Notes under the pieces: generated by a model | Databases searched by the model: none | What the model was told of the DNA's origin: nothing | What the model saw: only the letters and a program-made list of their open reading frames with translations | Translations under genes and position numbers: made by a program | NCBI GenBank assembly: GCA_017537495.1 | Contig: JAFYKS010000025.1 | Coordinates: 1 to 19,931, forward strand | Length of the DNA: 19,931 nt | Direction: 5' to 3' | From: Bacillota bacterium | GTDB lineage: Bacteria; Bacillota; Clostridia; Peptostreptococcales; Anaerovoracaceae | Shown here: positions 1-6,311 of the stretch, piece after piece | Numbering within the stretch: position 1 is the stretch's first letter | How the letters are laid out: each line of letters begins with the position of its first letter

Positions 1-784
1 GGGTTTCGCGTGCTTCGTCGATGACAGCGGCGTAACGGCGCTCACCAGACTGATCCAGAGCGGCTTCCAGCCGTTTTTCCATGACTGCATCATTGGCCTC
101 ATATTCGTCAGAGAAAATGGTAAAATCATCTTCAAAATCCACGTAGATTTCTGTGTAAATTTCGCTGTCCCAGCCTTCTGCCGGTATGTAGGCAAAACCC
201 GATACGGTACCGCTTCCCAGAGAGGTGGTTCCGCGTTCCTGATTCAGGTATTCCGGGGAGTCTACGATTCCTACCAGTTCATAAGTTTCGTGAGCGAACA
301 GATCCAGTGTATCTTCATCGTTGGTGGAAGCCAGCGTAATCTGCCGGCCCAGATCCGCTTCCGTGAAATAGCGGCGGTCGCCTGCAAACTGGTTGCTTTC
401 GGAAGGCATCTGACCGGCTTTCAGTTCCAGATAGTTCATATCATCCAGGAGTGTGTGGAATTTGAAAACCATCTCAGCACCGTCACTGCTGCCGTCAGAC
501 ACCAGTGCATCGGATGACCAGGAACCTTCGGCTGCTTTTACACCTTCTGCAGATTCGATGATTTTCACATCCTCTTCTTCCAGTCCAAGTGTGGTAAGCA
601 GTTTGTAATTGTAGAAGTTATGGGCAAGAACGTATTCGTCACCGGTTTTCATGAAGTCGTTCTTGCACATTTTGAGCCCACAGAAAAATCCGACGCCCAG
701 TGCCACGATGGCCAAAATTGCCATCCATCGGCCCAGACTGCCGCGGATTTCACGCAGGGTGGTTTTATGCATTATATTTTTCAT
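1..784 (-). CDS. FtsX-type ABC transporter permease, N-terminal part (cut by window start)
   Basis: Membrane subunit of an ABC transporter of the MacB/LolE/FtsX type, which usually moves lipids or peptides out of the membrane or does mechanical work on the envelope. 261 codons are visible, starting with ATG at 784. A positively charged start (MKNIMHKTTLREIRGS) leads into one membrane segment at about residues 19-38. A long acidic extracytoplasmic domain follows and runs to the window edge; that layout is typical of this family. The Shine-Dalgarno TAGGTG overlaps the stop codon of the ATPase gene, which ends 10 nt upstream, so the two are co-transcribed and probably translationally coupled. 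The rest of the permease (further helices, perhaps a second FtsX domain) lies outside the window. The substrate is unknown. Confidence 0.85.
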   Translation of the reverse strand, partial: MKNIMHKTTLREIRGSLGRWMAILAIVALGVGFFCGLKMCKNDFMKTGDEYVLAHNFYNYKLLTTLGLEEEDVKIIESAEGVKAAEGSWSSDALVSDGSSDGAEMVFKFHTLLDDMNYLELKAGQMPSESNQFAGDRRYFTEADLGRQITLASTNDEDTLDLFAHETYELVGIVDSPEYLNQERGTTSLGSGTVSGFAYIPAEGWDSEIYTEIYVDFEDDFTIFSDEYEANDAVMEKRLEAALDQSGERRYAAVIDEARET

Positions 785-794
785 GGGAGTACAC

Positions 795-1499
795 CTACCA
801 TTCAATCTGTTCAATCGGAACCGGATTTTCGTTCCGTTCCACAGAGGTGACTGTACCATTCTTTACATGTACAATGCGGTCTGCCATCGGTGTGATGGCC
901 TGATTGTGGGTAATGATGACTACGGTCATGCCGGTCTCTCTGGCCGTATCCTGCAGCAGCTGAAGAATGGCCTTGCCGGTATTGTAGTCCAGTGCACCGG
1001 TTGGTTCGTCGCAAAGCAGAAGCTTCGGATTCTTTGCCAGAGCACGGGCGATGGCAACTCTCTGCTGTTCGCCGCCGGACAGCTGTGCTGGAAAGTTATA
1101 GAGTCGGTGACCCAGTCCCACTTTATTCAGTGCATCTTCCGAATCCATCGGTTCTTTGCAGATCTGAGTGGCCAGAGATACATTTTCTACGGCGGTCAGG
1201 TTCTGAACCAGATTGTAGAACTGGAAGACGAAACCGATTTCGTGGCGGCGGTATGTGGTCAGCTGTTTCTGACTGTAGGATGAAATGTCAGTGCCGTCAA
1301 GCCACACATGACCGCAGGTCAGGGTATCCATGCCTCCCAGAATATTTAAAAGGGTAGTCTTACCTGCGCCGGACGCACCGACGATAACACATATTTCTCC
1401 CTTTTCGATTTCAAAAGTTGCATCGCGCAGCGCTTCGATGGAAACCTCTCCCATCTGATAAACTTTTTTTACATTGTCAAATTTTACAAAAGCACTCAT
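795..1499 (-). CDS. ABC transporter ATP-binding protein, LolD/MacB type
   Basis: Nucleotide-binding subunit that powers the adjacent FtsX-type permease. At 234 residues it has the full set of motifs: Walker [10 protein letters not shown] (41-49), Q-loop Gln93, signature LSGGEQQRV (140-148), Walker [13 protein letters not shown] (160-171) and switch His198 in ITHN. The length and the DEPTGALD wording fit the LolD/MacB/FtsE group. The start is ATG at 1499, preceded by AGGAGG at a normal distance. It is the first gene of a two-gene minus-strand operon with its own promoter at 1540-1532, which overlaps the last codons of the upstream membrane-protein gene. No two-component system is visible nearby to hint at antibiotic-peptide sensing. 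Confidence 0.95.
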   Translation of the reverse strand: MSAFVKFDNVKKVYQMGEVSIEALRDATFEIEKGEICVIVGASGAGKTTLLNILGGMDTLTCGHVWLDGTDISSYSQKQLTTYRRHEIGFVFQFYNLVQNLTAVENVSLATQICKEPMDSEDALNKVGLGHRLYNFPAQLSGGEQQRVAIARALAKNPKLLLCDEPTGALDYNTGKAILQLLQDTARETGMTVVIITHNQAITPMADRIVHVKNGTVTSVERNENPVPIEQIEW

Positions 1500-1531
1500 G
1501 CTTTTCCTCCTGCGTGTGTAATATGACTGGT

Positions 1532-1540
1532 ATTATATCA
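1532..1540 (-). promoter_or_regulatory. Extended -10 promoter of the ABC transporter operon
   Basis: On the minus strand the bases read TGATATAAT, a perfect TGnTATAAT extended -10. At 17-nt spacing the -35 position reads TTCTAA, a poor match, as is usual when an extended -10 is present. It lies about 30 nt upstream of the ATPase start codon and overlaps the stop codon of the upstream gene. Confidence 0.6.
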
Positions 1541-2617
1541 TATTCTTTTGTTTTTTAGAATGATGAAACGGTGTTTCCAGGCGAAAAAAATGCACAAAAA
1601 GCCAGTAATCAGAAGGAAAAATAAAAATGCGGCAGTATCCTGCTGAACCAGTTCTCCATGGCTGGCCATAATCCGGAAGGGCCAGGAAAAAAGAAGGGAG
1701 ACCGGGATACAGAGAAGGAGCGGGAGGAGCCCCCGGATGTACCCGGTTCTGCCGCAGAGATAAAAGGTCAGCATGGGAAGGATTACCGCAATGCTGCCTG
1801 CGGCAAGCGCAAGGACTGCCCCACCGGCAGCCATGACAGCACTATCCGCGGAAGAACATGTCAGAAGAAGCGATGCCTCCGTAAGGAAAATGGTCAGAAT
1901 ACAGCTGCTGTAGATTCCTTTCTTTTCTGCAAACCAGCTGCTGAAAAGAGGTCCGCATGCCAGGAAAAAACTGAAAAGGAGGCCGGATTCTGATGATACT
2001 GAAGATTTTGCCGGACTCACAATGGAACATATACCGATTGAAGTCAGAATGCAGAGGAAAAATACGACGGCTTTTACAATGGAGGGACTGAAAAAATCAT
2101 GGGGTGGCTGCTCGAGAAGGCGGGCGTGCGGGATTCGTCCTCTGATACAGAATAATCCGGCGCAGGTCAGTATGGCGGCAAGTACAGGAACGGATACCTG
2201 TGTAAACTCCGTTAAAATCTGAAGAAATATGGAGCACAGCAGGCTGCAGGACCAGGCAAGTCCCAAAAATGGTGCTGCAGAGATGTACCTGCCTACCGCA
2301 ATCCAGGGAGGCAGAATCAGAAGCAGACCGGAAGCGCTGCATCCAAGAAGAATGGGAGCCGGAAGTGCGGAGGTGCCGGGATTTTGCAGAGTGATAAAAT
2401 ATATGCCGATGATGCTGAGGGAACAGCAGAGAATCAGCCAGAAACGGAACGGCAGCCGGTTCATGAGCGCCCGGAGCGGAAGCAGACCCAAAAGCATGCT
2501 GCAGAAAAAAGGCGGCCAGAAAGACGGGGACAGATCTGCATAGAGAACGGAAAGCAGAGGGGAGAGAATTAATATCAGGCCGGCTAAAGTACGTGTTTTC
2601 GAAAAAATTTGCATCAT
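1538..2617 (-). CDS. Hypothetical polytopic membrane protein with about 12 helices
   Basis: I do not recognise a specific family. The 359-residue product has about 12 hydrophobic segments joined by short loops, with a slightly longer linker between helices 6 and 7. That 6+6 arrangement is like a major facilitator fold or the membrane half of MFS-type LuxR sensors. No DNA-binding domain follows, and I cannot see a clear MFS signature motif. A GTG at 2623 is only 3 nt from the Shine-Dalgarno GGAGG, whereas the ATG at 2617 is 9 nt away, so I use the ATG (MMQIFSKTR). The gene is divergent from the small membrane protein at 2719. Its stop overlaps the promoter of the ABC operon, so it is not needed for expression of that operon. 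Confidence 0.75.
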   Translation of the reverse strand: MMQIFSKTRTLAGLILILSPLLSVLYADLSPSFWPPFFCSMLLGLLPLRALMNRLPFRFWLILCCSLSIIGIYFITLQNPGTSALPAPILLGCSASGLLLILPPWIAVGRYISAAPFLGLAWSCSLLCSIFLQILTEFTQVSVPVLAAILTCAGLFCIRGRIPHARLLEQPPHDFFSPSIVKAVVFFLCILTSIGICSIVSPAKSSVSSESGLLFSFFLACGPLFSSWFAEKKGIYSSCILTIFLTEASLLLTCSSADSAVMAAGGAVLALAAGSIAVILPMLTFYLCGRTGYIRGLLPLLLCIPVSLLFSWPFRIMASHGELVQQDTAAFLFFLLITGFLCIFFAWKHRFIILKNKRI

Positions 2618-2640
2618 TTTCACATTCCTCCAGGATTTTA

Positions 2641-2649
2641 TGGTATAAT
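2641..2649 (+). promoter_or_regulatory. Extended -10 promoter for the small membrane protein gene
   Basis: TGGTATAAT is a perfect TGnTATAAT extended -10. The -35 region has no good TTGACA match. The expected transcript start near 2656 gives a leader of about 60 nt before the ATG at 2719. The element lies in the 101-bp divergent intergenic region. Confidence 0.6.
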
Positions 2650-2718
2650 CAATTTTAGTGTTAGACAGAAAAAATGAATTATTCGTTACAATTTTTTGAA
2701 ACAGAACAGAGGTGTGCT

Positions 2719-2940
2719 ATGATCGGTTTTGCGGAAAAATATCTGGGGTTTCAGGCTGACGGAACTCTGACAGGAAAAGAAGGTATGATTGCGGCTGTGC
2801 TGGCTTTGGCGGTGCTTCTGATTGTATTTTTTGCTGTGGCGAAAATTCTGGAGCGGATTCATATCCGTAAGACCTCCATATTTCGTGTAAAGAAAAATAA
2901 ATATAAGAGCAGACTTGGAAAAAAGAACATCAAGTACTGA
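2719..2940 (+). CDS. Small single-pass membrane protein of unknown function (73 aa)
   Basis: I do not recognise a family. The start is ATG at 2719, preceded by AGAGGTG; an in-frame ATG at 2674 has no Shine-Dalgarno. The product has a 22-residue N-terminal region, one strongly hydrophobic helix (about residues 23-46: GMIAAVLALAVLLIVFFAV then AKIL) and a strongly basic C-terminal tail rich in Lys and Arg, with few acidic residues. The charge pattern suggests the C-terminus is in the cytoplasm, where it could bind membrane phospholipid, nucleic acid or a partner protein. It forms a monocistronic unit with its own promoter and intrinsic terminator, which supports a real expressed gene. Confidence 0.7.
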   Translation: MIGFAEKYLGFQADGTLTGKEGMIAAVLALAVLLIVFFAVAKILERIHIRKTSIFRVKKNKYKSRLGKKNIKY

Positions 2941-2955
2941 TGACGGTATATGTAT

Positions 2956-2979
2956 CCCCGCTTTATGCGGGGTTTTTTT
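2956..2979 (+). terminator. Intrinsic terminator of the small membrane protein gene
   Basis: A perfect 6-bp GC-rich stem CCCCGC / GCGGGG (2956-2961 with 2967-2972) has a 5-nt loop and is followed by seven T (2973-2979). It lies 15 nt after the stop codon. On the minus strand no T-run follows the stem, so it is directional. Confidence 0.9.
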
Positions 2980-3002
2980 ATGCTTTCAGCGGATTGTATA
3001 TT

Positions 3003-4052
3003 TTAAAAACTGTAGCCGTTGGTATCACAGCACTGGCAGGCTGTATTACGGCTGCGGACCGGTTCTGTTCCGGTGCTTCTGCGTTCGGTCCGGGATGTGT
3101 TCTGACAGCAGCAGGCTTCATCAGGACTGCATTCATCGCACTGCCCTACGTTATCGCAGGCCTGACTGATTTCGGTGGCATTCAGATTGAAGAGGGCCGG
3201 CTTGGTAACTTTCAGGTTGATTTCCGGAGTGAGGGCCAGTGTTGCTGTAAGAGCAACCGTACAGCCATCTTCGGTGCAGACAGTGGTGAGAACCGGGTTC
3301 AGCAGGGCGGCACAGGCGTCAAAATCGAATACCAGATTTGGAGAGATGCCGGCAGTCTGACAAGGGACTTCCACGCAGTATACGGCAAAATTATCACTTC
3401 CGGGTATTACGATACCTTCGTCTTCGCCGCCCGGAATGGTTTGCAGGCATAAGCGGAAACTGCAGGTTCTGCTTCCGTTGCTGGCAGTACCGTCCAGAAT
3501 AATTGACAGTCCGGCAGCCCATGGACCCGGCACCTGAGCCAGGAAGAAGTGGCCGCCGTTATCACAGTCCATACTGCAGCGGCTGTCGGAAGAACAGCTG
3601 CATCGTGAGGATTCCGGCGTACATGGACAGTCAGTGATTACGTTCATGATACCGGAAAGGTCTGCTGCATACTGACCGTTTACCAGTGCAAGTTCTGTGA
3701 CAGGGAAACCATCTATGGTAACATCCTCGCTGGTGAATACGGCATCTGTACTCAGATTGAATCCGGTGACAATGACACGGGCGTCCGTAATGCGGAATGT
3801 GGTGCCGGGAGTTGCTGTAAAATCAGAAAAACATCCGCCGCATCCGCAGCAGCAGCCATTGCTGCAGCCGCACCGGCATCCGCTGCCGGCAGTACGCATC
3901 TGACCGAAGGAAAGCTGCTGGGTGAAGGTTTCTGCAGTTGTTGCAAGGCTGTAAAGAATCGGGCAGGATTCCTGAGTCTGGTCGAAATAGACCTTGTTCA
4001 GGTATACCAGATTACCGGTATTCCGGCTCGGAGAATTACATTGACAATTCAT
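3003..4052 (-). CDS. Cysteine-rich protein of unknown function (349 aa, 33 Cys)
   Basis: I do not recognise this protein. Of 349 residues 33 are Cys. Eight lie in the 16-residue block CRCGCSNGCCCGCGGC (59-74), others in pairs around DCPCTPESSRCSC, and CCC and CQCC groups lie near the C-terminus. Between the clusters are Thr/Val/Ile-rich stretches that look like beta structure. There is no signal peptide or membrane helix, so it is likely made in the cytoplasm. Dense Cys clusters of this kind occur in crosslinked spore coat or exosporium proteins and in metal binders; the coat idea is my inference. The start is ATG at 4052 because GAGGTC lies 9 nt upstream; the ATG at 4067 has no Shine-Dalgarno. 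It is divergent from mraZ and faces the small membrane gene tail to tail. Confidence 0.75.
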   Translation of the reverse strand: MNCQCNSPSRNTGNLVYLNKVYFDQTQESCPILYSLATTAETFTQQLSFGQMRTAGSGCRCGCSNGCCCGCGGCFSDFTATPGTTFRITDARVIVTGFNLSTDAVFTSEDVTIDGFPVTELALVNGQYAADLSGIMNVITDCPCTPESSRCSCSSDSRCSMDCDNGGHFFLAQVPGPWAAGLSIILDGTASNGSRTCSFRLCLQTIPGGEDEGIVIPGSDNFAVYCVEVPCQTAGISPNLVFDFDACAALLNPVLTTVCTEDGCTVALTATLALTPEINLKVTKPALFNLNATEISQACDNVGQCDECSPDEACCCQNTSRTERRSTGTEPVRSRNTACQCCDTNGYSF

Positions 4053-4098
4053 AATTGTTGACCTCATTTCATTAAAATATACAACTGAATCTGCATTT

Positions 4099-4132
4099 CA
4101 GGGGGTGCATTCCACAGAAGTGGGGCACCCTG
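4099..4132. other. Imperfect hairpin in the divergent region between the Cys-rich gene and mraZ
   Basis: CAGGG / CCCTG, TGC / GCA and CCAC / GTGG pair in succession, with small bulges and an AGAA loop. No T-run follows on either strand. It lies about 47 nt upstream of the Cys-rich gene start and about 75 nt upstream of the mraZ -35. It could be an operator or a weak roadblock between the divergent units. Confidence 0.4.
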
Positions 4133-4205
4133 CTTTCATTATATGGGGAATGCTTGAAAAACGTGTTTCGGTGGTGGAAAAACACGGAAAATACACTAAA
4201 AAACC

Positions 4206-4234
4206 TTGATTTATGGGCTGTTGTGGTGTATAGT
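4206..4234 (+). promoter_or_regulatory. Main sigma-A-type promoter of the dcw operon (mraZp)
   Basis: The -35 TTGATT (4206-4211) is 17 nt from the -10 TATAGT (4229-4234), giving matches of 4/6 and 5/6 to consensus. The expected start near 4241 gives a leader of about 30 nt before mraZ. The MraZ repeats lie in the spacer and over the -10. Confidence 0.65.
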
Positions 4235-4238
4235 GGTG
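4214..4238 (+). promoter_or_regulatory. Predicted MraZ operator: three TGG repeats at 10-bp spacing
   Basis: TGGGC (4214-4218), TGGTG (4224-4228) and TGGTG (4234-4238) are each separated by exactly 5 nt. In Escherichia coli MraZ binds direct TGGGN repeats with 5-nt spacers upstream of its own gene. The repeats here lie between -35 and -10 and run past the -10, so MraZ binding should block RNA polymerase and repress the operon. Confidence 0.65.
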
Positions 4239-4269
4239 GTATAACTATTTAGCTTGGGGGATTGTCTCT

Positions 4270-4701
4270 ATGTTCATGGGAACGACGCACAATTCAATAG
4301 ATGAGAAGAACCGCGTTATCGTTCCAGCCAAACTGCGAGCGGAACTTGGAAACCGCTGCGTTTTGACAAAAGGACTGGATGCATGCCTGAATATTTACAC
4401 CATGGCAGACTGGGACCGTCAGATGGAAAAGATTACCCGCCTGCCTGAATCCGATCCGAAAGTCCGGGCTTTCATCCGTCACTTCTGCGGGAATGCTGCA
4501 GAATGTGAACTGGATAAGCAGGGCAGAATCGTCATCCCGCAGGAACTGAAAGAGTATGCGGGAATTGACAGGGAACTGGTTACCATCGGTGCTATGACGA
4601 AAATTGAACTCTGGGCACGTGATACCTGGAGCGCACCGGACAACGACGGAAGAATGGATACGAAGGAATTCTCCGCAGCACTGAAAGAATATAATTTCTA
4701 A
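4270..4701 (+). CDS. mraZ: Transcriptional regulator MraZ
   Basis: DNA-binding regulator at the head of the dcw operon. It forms rings of subunits, each with two AbrB/SpoVT-like swapped-hairpin folds, and represses its own operon. At 143 residues it is the normal family length. The N-terminal half starts [23 protein letters not shown], and the second copy contains [20 protein letters not shown]; the paired (D/E)K.R.(I/V)(I/V)P motifs mark the two repeats. The start is ATG at 4270, matching the conserved MFMG opening, with a weak GGGGG Shine-Dalgarno. rsmH follows after 14 nt, as in most Firmicutes. The three 10-bp-spaced repeats in its promoter are the expected target. Confidence 0.97.
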   Translation: MFMGTTHNSIDEKNRVIVPAKLRAELGNRCVLTKGLDACLNIYTMADWDRQMEKITRLPESDPKVRAFIRHFCGNAAECELDKQGRIVIPQELKEYAGIDRELVTIGAMTKIELWARDTWSAPDNDGRMDTKEFSAALKEYNF

Positions 4702-4715
4702 AGGAGGAGATAACT

Positions 4716-5651
4716 GTGGAATTTAAACATATATCAGTCCTCTTTGATGAGTGCATGGAGGGACTGAACATAAAACCGGACGGAATCTATGTGGACGGCA
4801 CCATGGGCGGCGGCGGCCACAGCAGCGGAATCTGCAGCAGACTCAGCGAAGAAGGAACATTTATCGGAATCGACCGTGATGAGGATGCACACCGGGCCGC
4901 ACAGGCACGGCTGGCAGAATACCCATGCCGCAAGATTTTCGTACAGAGCAATTATTCTGACATTAAAGAAGTTCTGGATGAAATTGGTATTGAAGAAATC
5001 GATGGCGCACTGCTGGACCTGGGGGTATCTTCCTTCCAGCTTGATAATCCTGAAAGGGGATTTTCCTACATGCAGGACGCTCCGCTGGACATGAGAATGA
5101 ACCAGCAGGATGATCTGACAGCCTACGATGTAGTTAATAACATGGATGCCAGAGAACTGAAGGAAATTATTTCAAATTACGGGGAAGAACGGTGGGCGGC
5201 ACGTATCGCCGAGTTTATCGTGAAGAAGCGGAATGAAAAACCGCTGGAATCCACTGCAGAACTGGTGGATGTGATTAAGGCAGCGATTCCTGCAGCAGCA
5301 CGCCGCGACGGCCCTCATCCTGCAAAGCGTACCTTCCAGGCCCTGCGCATTCACGTAAATGATGAACTGGGACAGCTGGAACGGGCAATCGAAGCTTTCT
5401 GTGATGTACTGGCACCGAAAGGCCGGCTGTGTGTAATCACGTTCCACTCTCTGGAAGACCGTATTGTGAAAGACATTATTGCGAAACGTGTAAATCCGTG
5501 CACATGCCCAAAGGAATTCCCGGTATGTATCTGCGGAAAGAAACCTGACATTAAAAAAATTTCCGGAAAGCCGATTGTGCCTTCTCCGGAGGAACTTGAA
5601 GTAAATCCGAGATCCCGAAGTGCAAAGCTTCGTGTAGCGGAGAAAAAGTAA
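4716..5651 (+). CDS. rsmH: 16S rRNA (cytosine(1402)-N4)-methyltransferase RsmH (MraW)
   Basis: Uses S-adenosylmethionine to methylate N4 of C1402 in the decoding centre of 16S rRNA. At 311 residues it is of normal length. It shows the SAM-binding loop [10 protein letters not shown] (27-36), [20 protein letters not shown] and the conserved [10 protein letters not shown] block (243-252). A Cys group, [13 protein letters not shown] (261-273), is common in Gram-positive RsmH and may bind metal. The start is GTG at 4716, directly behind the near-perfect Shine-Dalgarno AAGGAGGAGA (4701-4710), which overlaps the mraZ stop codon. It lies between mraZ and ftsL, as in nearly all dcw clusters. Confidence 0.98.
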   Translation: MEFKHISVLFDECMEGLNIKPDGIYVDGTMGGGGHSSGICSRLSEEGTFIGIDRDEDAHRAAQARLAEYPCRKIFVQSNYSDIKEVLDEIGIEEIDGALLDLGVSSFQLDNPERGFSYMQDAPLDMRMNQQDDLTAYDVVNNMDARELKEIISNYGEERWAARIAEFIVKKRNEKPLESTAELVDVIKAAIPAAARRDGPHPAKRTFQALRIHVNDELGQLERAIEAFCDVLAPKGRLCVITFHSLEDRIVKDIIAKRVNPCTCPKEFPVCICGKKPDIKKISGKPIVPSPEELEVNPRSRSAKLRVAEKK

Positions 5652-5678
5652 ACGGAAGACAAACAGTAAGGAGTAAAC

Positions 5679-6185
5679 ATGGCTGTAAACGAAAGAACCT
5701 ATACACGTTCTTATGAATACCAGCCCCTTTATACAGGAGCAGCAGCTTTCCAGCCGGCGTATCCGGACAGAGAAAGTGAAGAAAGCAGAAAAGTAAAGAG
5801 AACCAGAGAACGTCCGAAGTCTGCTGTAGAAGCGGAAGTTCAGCCGGCGGGACAGAGTCTGACCATTCAGGAACTGCGTCAGCTGATTGTGATGGCGGTT
5901 GTGGTGGGAGTACTGCTGATTGGAATGCTGGTGGTAAATGCTTATGCCGTAAGCATCCAGTGCAGTATCAATGAACTGACCAAGGCCAATATGGCACTGG
6001 AAGATGAAATTGATACACTGCATATGAAAATCGACAGCAGCACCAGTATTGAACAGATTGAAACCCATGCCATGAAGGAACTGAAGATGGTTTATCCAAA
6101 GAGCAGCCAGTGCATCTATATTTCAGAAGACACTGTTCTGATGGACAATTTTGCTTCAGTTATCCGGCAGAAAGCTTACCAGTAA
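5679..6185 (+). CDS. ftsL: Cell division protein FtsL-like
   Basis: Bitopic divisome protein that, with FtsQ/DivIB and DivIC, links the cytoplasmic ring to septal peptidoglycan synthesis. Residues 1-68 form a long hydrophilic cytoplasmic region with a Lys/Arg-rich stretch near 37-48. One membrane helix spans about 69-90 (VMAVVVGVLLIGMLVVNAYA). A coiled coil follows at about 94-125 (SINELTKANMALEDEIDTL), then a short external tail. The topology, coiled coil and position after rsmH identify it, because FtsL is poorly conserved in sequence. At 168 residues it is longer than the roughly 120 of Bacillus subtilis FtsL, mostly through the N-terminal region. The start at 5679 has the Shine-Dalgarno AAGGAG. 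Confidence 0.85.
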   Translation: MAVNERTYTRSYEYQPLYTGAAAFQPAYPDRESEESRKVKRTRERPKSAVEAEVQPAGQSLTIQELRQLIVMAVVVGVLLIGMLVVNAYAVSIQCSINELTKANMALEDEIDTLHMKIDSSTSIEQIETHAMKELKMVYPKSSQCIYISEDTVLMDNFASVIRQKAYQ

Positions 6186-6201
6186 GTGTGGGAATAGTAC
6201 A

Positions 6202-6229
6202 AGATATTCGGATATATACATAATACAAA
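6202..6229 (+). promoter_or_regulatory. Possible sigma-E-type sporulation promoter ahead of spoVD
   Basis: AGATATT (6202-6208) resembles the -35 of sigma-E promoters (ATATT core). After 13 nt, AATACAAA (6222-6229) matches 6 of 8 bases of CATACAAT. In Bacillus subtilis spoVD is transcribed by sigma-E. The region is A/T-rich, so chance matches are likely, and confidence is low. Confidence 0.3.
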
Positions 6230-6254
6230 TCATCAGAATAACTTCATAAAAAAC

Positions 6255-6292
6255 GAGCCAGACAATTCCATAGCATAAAAGCAGTCTGGCTC
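6255..6292. other. Long inverted repeat in the ftsL-spoVD leader; terminator-like on the minus strand
   Basis: A perfect 9-bp stem GAGCCAGAC / GTCTGGCTC (6255-6263 with 6284-6292) encloses a 20-nt loop. On the plus strand only TTT follows, so it is at most a weak terminator or a leader structure 19 nt before the spoVD start codon. On the minus strand the stem is followed by GTTTTTT, the form of an intrinsic terminator, although no minus-strand gene is present. Confidence 0.6.
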
Positions 6293-6311
6293 TTTAACAT
6301 TAAGGGGAAAT

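Noticed and set aside
651..1283. 210-codon plus-strand open frame over the ABC genes
   Set aside because: It lies opposite a complete ABC ATPase with all catalytic motifs; no Shine-Dalgarno or domain is seen.
4069..4081. Sigma-K-like -10 for the Cys-rich gene on the minus strand (TATATTTTA)
   Set aside because: It resembles CATAnnnTA, but no AC -35 element lies at the right distance, so I do not call a sporulation promoter.
4171..4177. GTGGTGG as a fourth MraZ repeat
   Set aside because: It is about 42 bp from the repeat array and not part of the 10-bp series; it may be chance.
6202..6220. Vegetative promoter in the ftsL-spoVD gap
   Set aside because: Several TATA-like stretches occur, but none has a -35 partner or extended -10.
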